Assembly (NCBI GenBank): GCA_947462515.1
Contig: CANHPJ010000014.1
Span: 1-14,453, forward strand
DNA length: 14,453 nt
Direction: 5' to 3'
Origin: Bacteroidota bacterium
GTDB lineage: Bacteria; Bacteroidota; Bacteroidia; JACCXN01
Within the stretch, counting starts at the first letter, position 1. The number at the start of each line of letters is the position of its first letter. The notes below the pieces were generated by a model. It did no database searches. It worked only from the letters and a program-made list of their open reading frames with translations, and had not been told where the DNA came from. A program made the translations under genes and the position numbers. This document shows, piece after piece, positions 1 to 6,736 of this stretch.

Positions 1-291
1 AAAGAAGCCGGTTTCGAAATTGGAAATACCAATTCACCAGTTACACCGGTATATTTAAACGGTACAATTCCTGAAGCAACAAATATGGTTCTTGATCTAA
101 GAGAAAATTTCGATATTTTCTGTTCAATGGTTACCTACCCTGTTGTTCCGAAAGGAATTATAATTTTAAGATTGATACCATCTGCAGTTCATACTCTTGA
201 GAATGTTAAATATACAATTGAATCATTCTCTAAAATTTACAGCAAATTAAAATCTGGACAATACCAATCAGATAAAGTAGTAGCTGGTTAA
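1..291 (+). CDS. Alpha-oxoamine synthase family PLP enzyme, C-terminal end (glycine C-acetyltransferase / serine palmitoyltransferase-like), partial
   Basis: Only the last 96 residues are present; the frame is open from base 1, so the gene begins upstream of the window, and the ATG at 85 is an internal methionine. Family members are PLP enzymes that decarboxylatively condense an amino acid with an acyl-CoA. The visible part is the small C-terminal domain: a T-P-V-Y-L segment, then DLRENFDIFC, then YPVVPKG, and the RLIPSAVHT stretch that lies where this superfamily carries its R-(hydrophobic)-AAHT carboxylate-binding motif. From memory, this form resembles the Bacteroidota proteins annotated either as glycine C-acetyltransferase or as serine palmitoyltransferase (sphingolipid first step); BioF is less likely. 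Substrate cannot be decided without the N-terminal two thirds. The gene ends in a strong hairpin terminator. Confidence 0.8.
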   Translation, partial: KEAGFEIGNTNSPVTPVYLNGTIPEATNMVLDLRENFDIFCSMVTYPVVPKGIIILRLIPSAVHTLENVKYTIESFSKIYSKLKSGQYQSDKVVAG

Positions 292-304
292 AAAAAAAAT
301 TATT

Positions 305-351
305 AAAAAAATAAGCAGTTATTTCCTTGAAATAACTGCTTATTTTTTTTT
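305..351. terminator. Bidirectional intrinsic terminator between convergent genes
   Basis: A perfect 20-bp inverted repeat (305-324 pairing with 330-349) encloses the 5-base loop CCTTG. The plus-strand transcript continues into a run of T (342-351). On the minus strand the stem is followed by the complement of the A tracts at 305-310 and 291-299, so it is also U-rich. It lies 13 bases after the stop of the oxoamine synthase and 16 bases after the convergent alpha/beta-hydrolase stop, so it probably serves both. Confidence 0.85.
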
Positions 352-366
352 GACTTTAGAATAAAT

Positions 367-1242
367 TTATTGCTTAATAAAATCTTCAAGCATTTTTAAA
401 TAATTCTCATATCCCATTGTATTAGGAATACTTCCGTGATTGGCTTTATCTATCCTAAAAGCAAAACCTTTAATTCCTTTATAGTTCTTATATACTACTT
501 CTCCATGTGTTTCGATGCTTAAAAAATCATCATTACGTCCGTGAACCCATAAAAATGGCTTTGATATTTTTTTAATCTCTTCTGCGTTATCAACTTTTAC
601 GTTTACAAAATAAGAAGCAGGCATTTGAAGCAGAGCTGCATCCTGAACCATCACTTGCGTAGAGGCAAAAGGAGCCTCTAAAATTAATTTAGAGGGAGTT
701 AAACTTCTTGGATTAGCCATTAATTCTGTGGCAGGTGCTGATCCTAAACTAAATCCATACATAATTAACCTCTCCCCTTTCAAGCCATTGTTTTTCAACC
801 ATGAAAGAGCAGCGTCAACATCCTGATATAAGCCATCTTCAGAAGGATTGCCCTTTGATAAACCATATCCTCTATAGTCTATCATTAAAACTCCGTAATT
901 ATTTTTACCTCCAACATGAGCCAATAACTTTGCCCTCTGCCAATAAAAATCCATATGATCTTTATTTCCATGACAATACATAATTACTGTATCACTCGCA
1001 ATTTTTGATATATCACCGATATAGATTGCCTGGATAAGGTTTCCCTCTGAATTGATTGTAAATTGGTTTATCTTATCAGAAGGAATGGTATAAAAAGGGT
1101 CTAATACAAAATCAATCTCTCCCTGATAATTATCTAATTTGTAAGAATTTATTGAATTATCAGCATTGAATAAATTATCATCTAATCTGGCACAAGAAGA
1201 AAAGGAAAAAATGCTAATAAGAGCAAAAAATATATTTTTCAT
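367..1242 (-). CDS. Alpha/beta-hydrolase lipoprotein (serine hydrolase, S33/ABHD-like)
   Basis: The 291-residue protein starts with a hydrophobic signal peptide ending in a lipobox-like FSSC, with Cys17 as the predicted lipidation site, so it is probably anchored in the cell envelope. The body has the alpha/beta-hydrolase layout: an oxyanion-region HGN at 91-93, the DYRGYG strand-turn at 122-127, a nucleophile elbow GFSLG at 163-167 with Ser165, an acid in HGRND (Asp238), and the catalytic His269 in ANHG. All three triad positions are present, so it should be active as an esterase, lipase, peptidase or thioesterase; the substrate is not evident. It is the last gene of a three-gene unit, 15 bp after the small lipoprotein. 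No truncation is seen. Function class is secure, physiological role unknown. Confidence 0.88.
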   Translation of the reverse strand: MKNIFFALISIFSFSSCARLDDNLFNADNSINSYKLDNYQGEIDFVLDPFYTIPSDKINQFTINSEGNLIQAIYIGDISKIASDTVIMYCHGNKDHMDFYWQRAKLLAHVGGKNNYGVLMIDYRGYGLSKGNPSEDGLYQDVDAALSWLKNNGLKGERLIMYGFSLGSAPATELMANPRSLTPSKLILEAPFASTQVMVQDAALLQMPASYFVNVKVDNAEEIKKISKPFLWVHGRNDDFLSIETHGEVVYKNYKGIKGFAFRIDKANHGSIPNTMGYENYLKMLEDFIKQ

Positions 1243-1257
1243 ATTAATATCTAATGA

Positions 1258-1935
1258 TTAAAATTTTCTGGTAATACTATAATAAATACCTATTGCACCC
1301 TTATTAAACGGGGTTTTGTAATCCACAACAATGTTTTTATTTTCATAATTAGGAGCTAGAAACTTGATTTCCAAATTATTATTCCACTTTTCTTTTTGTC
1401 CGCTAATGCCAATGTGTGGATTAAAAATCCAATGATTTTGTTGAATCTCATTATGTGCTTTTTTATTTGCTAGTTCAAACCAATTACTCATACCCAAATA
1501 AATAAAATGTTTTCCGTGATTTACTTCCCAATACGTATTTACATCAATTTGAGGCCAACATTTAAAATTACCCTTCCATTTATCCACTAGTATATTTGCC
1601 ATTGGTGTAATGGAAATACCGGGTATAAATTTATTTATTGAATCATATTTATTTAACTCCCTGACCAGTCCTATTTCTGTTTGAAAATCCCCGAAGAACA
1701 ATGCTGTAAGGTGAATACTTCCGAATGCAGTCGATTTATCTGACAGACCATGGCCGTATGTCACTGCTGAAAATGGAACCGGAATTGTTGTTCCTGCAAA
1801 CCCAATTAATGGACCTCCTGCATTTACGGAAATAGCATTTTCTCCTTTATTTAAAGGTTTTATTATTCTACTTGGTGCACATGAATATAAATGGCCCAAT
1901 ATTATAAACAAAAAACAAAATGATTTAATCCTCAT
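1258..1935 (-). CDS. Putative lipoprotein of unknown function
   Basis: The 225-residue product has a positively charged start (MRIK), a hydrophobic stretch and a lipobox-like LYSC, placing the lipidated cysteine at residue 19. After it, alternating short hydrophobic and polar segments rich in Gly, Asn and aromatic residues, closing in a strand-like segment ending YYSITRKF with an aromatic last residue, suggest a small beta-rich envelope protein, possibly barrel-like. I do not recognise a named family and propose no activity. Its ATG overlaps the stop of the upstream NUDIX gene as ATGA (1932-1935), which implies translational coupling, and the alpha/beta-hydrolase lipoprotein follows after 15 bp. 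Co-transcription of two lipoproteins hints at a shared envelope role, but that is inference. Confidence 0.75.
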   Translation of the reverse strand: MRIKSFCFLFIILGHLYSCAPSRIIKPLNKGENAISVNAGGPLIGFAGTTIPVPFSAVTYGHGLSDKSTAFGSIHLTALFFGDFQTEIGLVRELNKYDSINKFIPGISITPMANILVDKWKGNFKCWPQIDVNTYWEVNHGKHFIYLGMSNWFELANKKAHNEIQQNHWIFNPHIGISGQKEKWNNNLEIKFLAPNYENKNIVVDYKTPFNKGAIGIYYSITRKF

Positions 1936-2390
1936 AGTTGGTTGAAATGTTTTTTAATTTTTGTCGAAACAATTTTATCGATTGGAAACATAAAATCGTC
2001 TTCATTTAAACTCTTTATTGAAATCCATCTGAAAATTTGCGCTCCTTCTACATTTTCATCAAAATTAAACTTCTCTTCATTAAATTCTTTTTCTTCAATT
2101 TCCTGAGAATTTACAAAATAATATATGCTTATCATCTGATGATTTTTGTTGAAGGCCGAAACTTGAAAATAATCGGTGGTATAAAAGTGATTGTTTACCT
2201 CTATCTCGCAATTTATCTCTTCTTTGAATTCTCTTTTTAAACAATCAATAATTCCTTCCCCAAACTCAAGCCCTCCACCCGGAAATTTGGTGAACATCAT
2301 CCCATTCCTTAGCTCATCTGTCACCAATACCTCATTATTTTTATTCATTAATATACCGTAAACACGCACATTGAACTGAAAATCACTCAT
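1932..2390 (-). CDS. NUDIX hydrolase
   Basis: The 152-residue protein is a typical single NUDIX domain. NUDIX enzymes cleave nucleoside diphosphates linked to another moiety, using a Mg-binding helix. The NUDIX box is visible from Gly39 to Cys61: Gly39, Glu45, then Arg53-Glu54 and Glu57-Glu58, matching G-x5-E-x7-R-E-U-x-E-E. The usual Gly near the end of the box is Asn60 here. All the metal-binding glutamates are kept, so it should be catalytic. The substrate (mutagenic nucleotide, sugar nucleotide, ADP-ribose or other) cannot be told. It is the first gene of the unit with the two lipoproteins, its stop overlapping the next start. A 69-bp gap separates it from the upstream comB gene, so it could be read through from there or have its own promoter; no clear one was seen. 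Confidence 0.9.
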   Translation of the reverse strand: MSDFQFNVRVYGILMNKNNEVLVTDELRNGMMFTKFPGGGLEFGEGIIDCLKREFKEEINCEIEVNNHFYTTDYFQVSAFNKNHQMISIYYFVNSQEIEEKEFNEEKFNFDENVEGAQIFRWISIKSLNEDDFMFPIDKIVSTKIKKHFNQL

Positions 2391-2430
2391 GTTAAATAAT
2401 AAATATAGACAGATAAATAATAAGTGCTTG

Positions 2431-2454
2431 ATTTTTAAATGTTTATTTAAAAAT
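2431..2454 (-). terminator. Possible weak AT-only hairpin after comB
   Basis: A perfect 10-bp inverted repeat (2431-2440 with 2445-2454) with a 4-base loop GTTT lies 5 bases beyond the comB stop. The stem contains only A and T, and no strong U run follows on the minus strand, so it may attenuate rather than end transcription into the NUDIX unit, or be a chance AT palindrome. Confidence 0.3.
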
Positions 2455-2459
2455 TCAAA

Positions 2460-3200
2460 CTAAACCACAACTTCAGATAATTCTAATTTAATTAAAATAC
2501 CATTTACAAGAACAGGGATTACAGGTGTCTGATCTGTTTCCAAACAAAAGCGTATATCTTTTTCAAGGTTTAGTTTTTCCAATCTGCTTCTATGAGAAGA
2601 ATTGCCCAGAAATTCAAATAAATCCTGCTTGGCATTTTCATATAGAATTGTGGCAGCTCTAGTTGTATCGCATGAATTTTCAAATTTACCTGATGAAAGC
2701 AATCTTTGAGAAACTGCACCTGCAAATAAAGTATCTTCTAAATTAAATTTGTTTTTCCAACCAGAACAAAGCAAAATAATATCCCTATTTTGATTTTCCA
2801 GCCAGGTACTTAATAACGTAAGATTTAAAAAAGAACCTATTACAACTTTATGGGCATCCTTCGATGCTGCAATGGCTTGTGTGCCGTTTGTTGTTGTCAA
2901 AGCGATTTGCTTTCCCTTTAGCTCCTCATTCATATAACTAAACGGGGAATTGCCCATATCAAACCCTTCCTGAATCTCTCCATTACGTTCTGCAGCAGCT
3001 AAAAATCCTTTTGATTGATATTCTTTTGCTTCCTGAATTGTCGCCACGGGAATAATGCCTCTTACACCATGATGTATAGCGGTACAAATAGCAGATGTTG
3101 CCCGAAAAATATCAATTACGACAACGATGGCTTCATTATTTGCAAAAAGAGGATAGGATATAGGGGAAAAACAAACTTCGATAGATTTTTTTTTACTCAT
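2460..3200 (-). CDS. comB: 2-phosphosulfolactate phosphatase family protein (ComB)
   Basis: The 246-residue length and motifs fit the ComB family, Mg-dependent phosphatases that hydrolyse 2-phosphosulfolactate to sulfolactate and phosphate (a coenzyme M pathway step in archaea). Conserved blocks in order are: VVIDIFRATS at 27-36; a glutamate-rich loop around AERNGEIQEGFDMGNSP (70-86); TTTNGT at 102-107; a C-S-G-W...LEDT-x-x-A-G-A block at 145-162 with Glu155 and Asp156; and a C-terminal S-H-R...DI-x-F-C region near 202-219. Nothing is missing, so it should be enzymatically competent. Bacteria of this type are not expected to make coenzyme M, so the in vivo product is uncertain; sulfolactate or sulfopyruvate/cysteate metabolism is possible. 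It lies downstream of gcvT on the same strand but a strong hairpin separates them, suggesting its own promoter in 3201-3280. Confidence 0.87.
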   Translation of the reverse strand: MSKKKSIEVCFSPISYPLFANNEAIVVVIDIFRATSAICTAIHHGVRGIIPVATIQEAKEYQSKGFLAAAERNGEIQEGFDMGNSPFSYMNEELKGKQIALTTTNGTQAIAASKDAHKVVIGSFLNLTLLSTWLENQNRDIILLCSGWKNKFNLEDTLFAGAVSQRLLSSGKFENSCDTTRAATILYENAKQDLFEFLGNSSHRSRLEKLNLEKDIRFCLETDQTPVIPVLVNGILIKLELSEVVV

Positions 3201-3280
3201 AATTTATTTAGATAAAACATTGAAAAACAGACTATTTATTTTTCAAATAAAACAATGGAGATTTTAATTAAAATTATGTT

Positions 3281-3329
3281 TAAAACAAAAGACTTAATAA
3301 ACAATCCGTTTATTAAGTCTTTTGTTTTA
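3281..3329 (-). terminator. Long perfect hairpin terminator after gcvT
   Basis: The inverted repeat is perfect over 21 bp (3281-3301 with 3309-3329) around a 7-base loop CAATCCG. It begins 20 bases beyond the gcvT stop. On the minus strand the 3' arm is itself U-rich and is followed by further A/T-rich sequence containing a TTTT run, so it should end gcvT transcription. No plus-strand gene reads into it. Confidence 0.75.
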
Positions 3330-3349
3330 TTTCCTGTATTTATAAATCC

Positions 3350-4471
3350 TTAAACCAATTTAGATTCCTTAACTCCCGCTTTAGCAAGTTCACCTTTGTA
3401 AAAAGGCAAACGAACAACCTGAGCTCTGACAGCCTTATCTCTTATTAGAACAAAAATTTCAGAATCTGGCTTTGAAAACTCTAAATCAACATAAGCCATA
3501 CCAATTGGTTTATTTAATGATGGTGACTGGGTACCGGATGTTACGATTCCAATAATTTTCCCATTAGCATCCGCTAACTGATAATCGTGTCTTGGAATAC
3601 CTCTTTCAAGCAATTCAAAACCTACTAGTTTTCTTTTAACTCCACTTTGTTTTTGATTCAATAAAGATTCGCTATTAGTAAATTCTTTGGTGAACTTGGT
3701 AATCCATCCCAAACCTGCTTCGATAGGTGAAGTAGTATCGTTAATATCATTTCCGTATAGACAGAAACCCATTTCAAGGCGCAAAGTATCACGTGATGCT
3801 AAACCAGCAGGTTTAATTCCGAATTCTTTTCCAGCTTCAAATATTGAATCCCAAATCTTGTCAGCAAATTCATTATCAAAGTATATTTCGAAACCACCTG
3901 CACCAGTATATCCGGTGGCAGAAATTATTACGTTATCAAAACCTGCAAATTTAGCTTTCTTAAATGAATAATATTCCATTGTAGAAAGATCTACTTCTGT
4001 TAACTTTTGAAGCACGTCAATTGCTTTTGGTCCCTGCACAGCCAATAGGGAGGTTTTTTCAGAAATATTATGCATCTCAACACCATATTTATTGTGCTTG
4101 GTAACCCAATTCCAATCTTTCTCTATGTTTGAGGCATTTACTACAAGCATATATGATTTATCATCCATTCTATAAACAAGTAAATCATCTACTATGCCTC
4201 CTTCAGAATTAGGAAAACAAGAATATTGCACTTTGCCGTCAACTAAAACCGAAGCGTCATTGGATGTAATCCTTTGAATTAAATCGAGGGCTTTTTCACC
4301 TTTAAGAATAAATTCGCCCATGTGCGAAACATCAAAAACTCCAACATTACTTCTAACAACTAGATGTTCGTCATTTACACCTGAATATTGAACAGGCATA
4401 TTATAACCTGCAAATGGAACCATTTTGGCGCCAAGTTCAATGTGTTTACTTGTAAGTGCAGTACTTTTCAT
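3350..4471 (-). CDS. gcvT: Aminomethyltransferase, glycine cleavage system T protein
   Basis: This 373-residue protein is full length for GcvT. It takes the aminomethyl group carried on lipoyl-GcvH, releases ammonia and transfers the one-carbon unit to tetrahydrofolate as 5,10-methylene-THF. Recognisable blocks are: MVPFAGYNMPVQY at 17-29; VGVFDVSHMGEF at 43-54; GGIVDDLLVY at 91-100, containing the Asp95-Asp96 pair of which one is the expected catalytic aspartate; the AVQGP block at 144-148; TGYTGAGGFE at 186-195; and RDTLRLEMG at 227-235 with the folate-site arginine. The C-terminal barrel domain, with TSGTQSPSL and IGMAYV, covers roughly 285-373. It is expressed alone here: gcvH and gcvP are not adjacent, as is common in this phylum. 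A hairpin terminator follows it, and a divergent gene lies upstream. Confidence 0.97.
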   Translation of the reverse strand: MKSTALTSKHIELGAKMVPFAGYNMPVQYSGVNDEHLVVRSNVGVFDVSHMGEFILKGEKALDLIQRITSNDASVLVDGKVQYSCFPNSEGGIVDDLLVYRMDDKSYMLVVNASNIEKDWNWVTKHNKYGVEMHNISEKTSLLAVQGPKAIDVLQKLTEVDLSTMEYYSFKKAKFAGFDNVIISATGYTGAGGFEIYFDNEFADKIWDSIFEAGKEFGIKPAGLASRDTLRLEMGFCLYGNDINDTTSPIEAGLGWITKFTKEFTNSESLLNQKQSGVKRKLVGFELLERGIPRHDYQLADANGKIIGIVTSGTQSPSLNKPIGMAYVDLEFSKPDSEIFVLIRDKAVRAQVVRLPFYKGELAKAGVKESKLV

Positions 4472-4547
4472 AATAGTTTTTAAAAATTTCGAGGTGAATA
4501 TTAAAAGTAAATTTTATTTAATCAATGGATGGCAAATGTTTAAAGTG

Positions 4548-4555
4548 CAAAAGTA
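4548..4555 (-). promoter_or_regulatory. Candidate -7 element for gcvT
   Basis: On the minus strand this octamer reads TACTTTTG, an exact match to the Bacteroidota sigma-factor -7 consensus TAnnTTTG. It would place the transcript start about 70 bases before the gcvT start codon. No clear TTG (-33) element stands 19-21 bases upstream of it, so support rests on one motif only. The surrounding 226-bp divergent intergenic region (4472-4697) has no gene, and I found no convincing plus-strand promoter for the FAH-family gene in it. Confidence 0.28.
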
Positions 4556-4697
4556 ATAAATTGAAAGGAAAGCAGAAAAAAATATAAAAGACTTTTGTAG
4601 TTTAGCTTGAAAATAATACAAAAAATATTTTTTTTGATTTTTATCATTTTTAATATTTCCATAGGACTAATTCTTTAAACAATTTAATCTTATTATT

Positions 4698-5309
4698 ATG
4701 AAGGTAATTTGCATAGGTCGTAATTACGCGGATCATGCCAAAGAGTTAAAAAATGATTTACCAAAAGAGCCTGTTTTTTTTATCAAACCAGATACTGCAA
4801 TAAGTAGAAACGGTCAAGCATTTTATCTACCTGATTTCTCCAATGAAATTCACCACGAGGTTGAAATTGTATTAAAAATAAACCGTGTAGGCAAGAATAT
4901 TGATCGACAATTTGCTCATAAATATTATGATGAAATAGGTATCGGGATTGATTTTACAGCTCGGGATATTCAAGAAGAACAGAAGAAAAATGGTTTACCA
5001 TGGGAGAAAGCAAAATCTTTTGATGGCTCCGCTCCTATTGGAAATTTCATTCCAAAAAGCTCAATTTCAGATTTGAATAATATCGGATTTAAATTAGAAT
5101 TAAATGGTAAAAAAGTTCAAGAAGGTAATTCAAAGCAAATGATTTTTGATTTTGATACAATTATTGAATTTGTATCTAAATTCATAACGCTTAAAATTGG
5201 TGATTTAATTTATACCGGAACTCCCTCTGGAGTTGGATCTGTAAAAATTGGGGATCAATTAAAATGCTTTATTGAAGACAAAAAGCTATTAGAATTTCAA
5301 GTGAAATAG
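4698..5309 (+). CDS. Fumarylacetoacetate hydrolase (FAH) family protein
   Basis: At 203 residues this is a single-domain FAH-family enzyme of the short YcgM/FAHD1-like type, whose members act as acylpyruvate hydrolases, oxaloacetate decarboxylases or tautomerases in the cytoplasm. It begins with the CIGRNYADHAKEL motif (4-17), carries the metal site in HHEVEIV (Glu54, Glu56) with Asp85 in GIDFTARD, then WEKAKSFDG (102-110) and the closing loop TGTPSGVG (173-180). All expected metal ligands are present. The start at 4698 fits because the GRNY motif sits at the usual distance from the N terminus. There is no degradation-pathway neighbour, so a housekeeping clean-up role on a metabolic by-product such as oxaloacetate enol is more likely than aromatic catabolism, by inference. 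dnaN follows 213 bp downstream. Confidence 0.9.
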   Translation: MKVICIGRNYADHAKELKNDLPKEPVFFIKPDTAISRNGQAFYLPDFSNEIHHEVEIVLKINRVGKNIDRQFAHKYYDEIGIGIDFTARDIQEEQKKNGLPWEKAKSFDGSAPIGNFIPKSSISDLNNIGFKLELNGKKVQEGNSKQMIFDFDTIIEFVSKFITLKIGDLIYTGTPSGVGSVKIGDQLKCFIEDKKLLEFQVK

Positions 5310-5463
5310 AAGTAATTAGAAAATATCAGTTAATATTTTTAATAATACCTTTCTTTTTCTTGATTTTGATGAGGCCATAGTTAAAATGAACAAATCTTTC
5401 ACCCACTGTAAACTTTTAAACCTTAAAAATGTTAAAAAGTTATAAAAACTACTGCACTCTTGT

Positions 5464-5495
5464 TGTTGATTGAAAATATAAAAGAATTAATTTTA
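5464..5495 (+). promoter_or_regulatory. Weak candidate promoter for dnaN
   Basis: A TTG at 5464-5466 and a TAATTTTA at 5488-5495 (one mismatch to TAnnTTTG) are 21 bases apart, which suits a Bacteroidota -33/-7 promoter and gives a short leader to the dnaN ATG at 5523. The rest of the 213-bp gap (5310-5522) holds only A/T-rich sequence, including an imperfect palindrome at 5411-5441. The assignment is tentative because such motifs arise often in A/T-rich DNA. Confidence 0.25.
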
Positions 5496-5522
5496 CTTCA
5501 ATTAATCTTAATAATAAAATAA

Positions 5523-6644
5523 ATGAAATTTATAGTATCCAGTTCAAGTTTATTAAAGCAACTTCAAAGTATAAGTGGAGTTTTAAGCTCTAATAATACG
5601 CTTCCAATTTTAGATAATTTTTTATTCGAAATTAAAGAAAATGAATTAATAGTATCTGCTTCCGATCTTGAAACTACCATAACTATTTCCCTGTCTGCTG
5701 AAGCTAAAGAAACTGGTAAAATTGCAATTCCTGCTAAGCTTTTACTTGAAACTTTAAAGACTTTTCCTGAACAACCTTTAACCTTTACTATTGATGAGAG
5801 TAATTTTGGAATTGAAATTTCATCTGACTATGGAAAATATAAACTTTCGGGACAAAACGGAGTAGAGTTTCCAAAAATTCCTGTTATTGATTCTTCGAAT
5901 TTTTTATTGATAAATGCCTCAATTTTAGGTACTGCGATTAATAAAACAATTTTTGCAACCGGAAATGATGATTTAAGACCAGTTATGTCAGGAGTATTTT
6001 GTCAATTAAGCAGCGAAAATATGACTTTTGTTGCTACTGATGCTCATAAATTGGTTCGATACAGAAGAAACGATTCTAAAACCGAAGGTTTAAATTCGTT
6101 TATCCTACCTAAAAAACCTCTAACCTTGCTTAAAAATCTTCTAGGAGGTAATGAAAGTGAAGTTAAAATTGAATATAATGCCTCAAATGCATTTTTTGCA
6201 TTCAATAATATCAATTTGATTTGTAGATTGATAGATGGAAAATATCCAAATTATGAAGCGGTAATTCCTGCTGAAAATCCTAACAAATTAAGTATAGACA
6301 GAAATTCGTTTCTTAGTTCTATTAAACGTGTTTCTATATTTTCCAATAAAACGACACATCAGGTTAAATTAAAAATTACTGGAAGTCAACTACAAGTTTC
6401 TGCCGAAGACCTAGACTTTTCCAATGAAGCTGTTGAACGTTTAACATGTCAATATGAAGGAGAAGATATGGAAATTGGATTTAACTCTAAATTCATTATG
6501 GAAATGCTAAACAATATTGATTCAGAGCAAATTAACTTAGAAATGTCTGCTCCAAATCGTGCCGGAATATTATCTCCTGCAGATAAAAATGCATCAGAAG
6601 AGGATATTTTAATGTTGGTTATGCCTATTATGCTTAATAACTAG
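5523..6644 (+). CDS. dnaN: DNA polymerase III subunit beta (sliding clamp)
   Basis: The 373-residue product is the ring-forming processivity clamp that tethers the replicative polymerase and recruits repair and initiation-control factors. It has the family's three similar domains, about 1-120, 121-245 and 246-373. Diagnostic segments are the N-terminal LPILDNFLFE near residues 27-36, SASDLETTITISL (45-57), FVATDAHKLVRYRR near 168-181, and IDGKYPNYEAVIP near 237-249. The C terminus LMLVMPIMLNN is the clamp tail that lines the client-binding pocket. The ATG at 5523 starts the protein directly with the MKFIVSSSSL strand, as expected, and is preceded by an A-rich leader. dnaA is not nearby, so this is not an oriC-type dnaA-dnaN arrangement. 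A strong terminator follows. Confidence 0.97.
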   Translation: MKFIVSSSSLLKQLQSISGVLSSNNTLPILDNFLFEIKENELIVSASDLETTITISLSAEAKETGKIAIPAKLLLETLKTFPEQPLTFTIDESNFGIEISSDYGKYKLSGQNGVEFPKIPVIDSSNFLLINASILGTAINKTIFATGNDDLRPVMSGVFCQLSSENMTFVATDAHKLVRYRRNDSKTEGLNSFILPKKPLTLLKNLLGGNESEVKIEYNASNAFFAFNNINLICRLIDGKYPNYEAVIPAENPNKLSIDRNSFLSSIKRVSIFSNKTTHQVKLKITGSQLQVSAEDLDFSNEAVERLTCQYEGEDMEIGFNSKFIMEMLNNIDSEQINLEMSAPNRAGILSPADKNASEEDILMLVMPIMLNN

Positions 6645-6662
6645 TCCTAATTTTAATAAATG

Positions 6663-6701
6663 AAACAAATAAGGCGACCAATGGTCGCCTTATTTGTTTT
6701 A
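6663..6701. terminator. Bidirectional intrinsic terminator after dnaN
   Basis: A perfect 17-bp inverted repeat (6663-6679 with 6683-6699) surrounds a 3-base loop AAT. The core GGCGACC/GGTCGCC is the most GC-rich short stretch in the neighbourhood, with A/T-rich arm ends that supply the U-rich tail in both directions. It starts 19 bases after the dnaN stop and lies 36 bases beyond the stop of the convergent biotin-operon membrane gene, so it likely insulates both units. Confidence 0.88.
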
Positions 6702-6736
6702 TAATATTTCATTAAACTGCTTTTCTATGATTTATT

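Noticed and set aside
2037..2240. Open frame of 67 codons on the plus strand, hydrophobic
   Set aside because: It is the complement of the NUDIX gene; the Phe/Ile-rich translation comes from A/T-rich codons read in reverse.
3687..3971. Open frame of 94 codons on the plus strand inside gcvT
   Set aside because: It is antisense to a clear, full-length gcvT, and its translation has no recognisable domain or leader.
5411..5441. Imperfect palindrome in the FAH-dnaN gap
   Set aside because: It has one mismatch in an 11-bp A/T-rich arm pair with no T run after it, so it is as likely to be chance as a terminator or operator.
5386..5445. 19-codon frame before dnaN (MNKSFTHCKLLNLKNVKKL)
   Set aside because: It is very short, has no evidence of translation, and falls in A/T-rich spacer.
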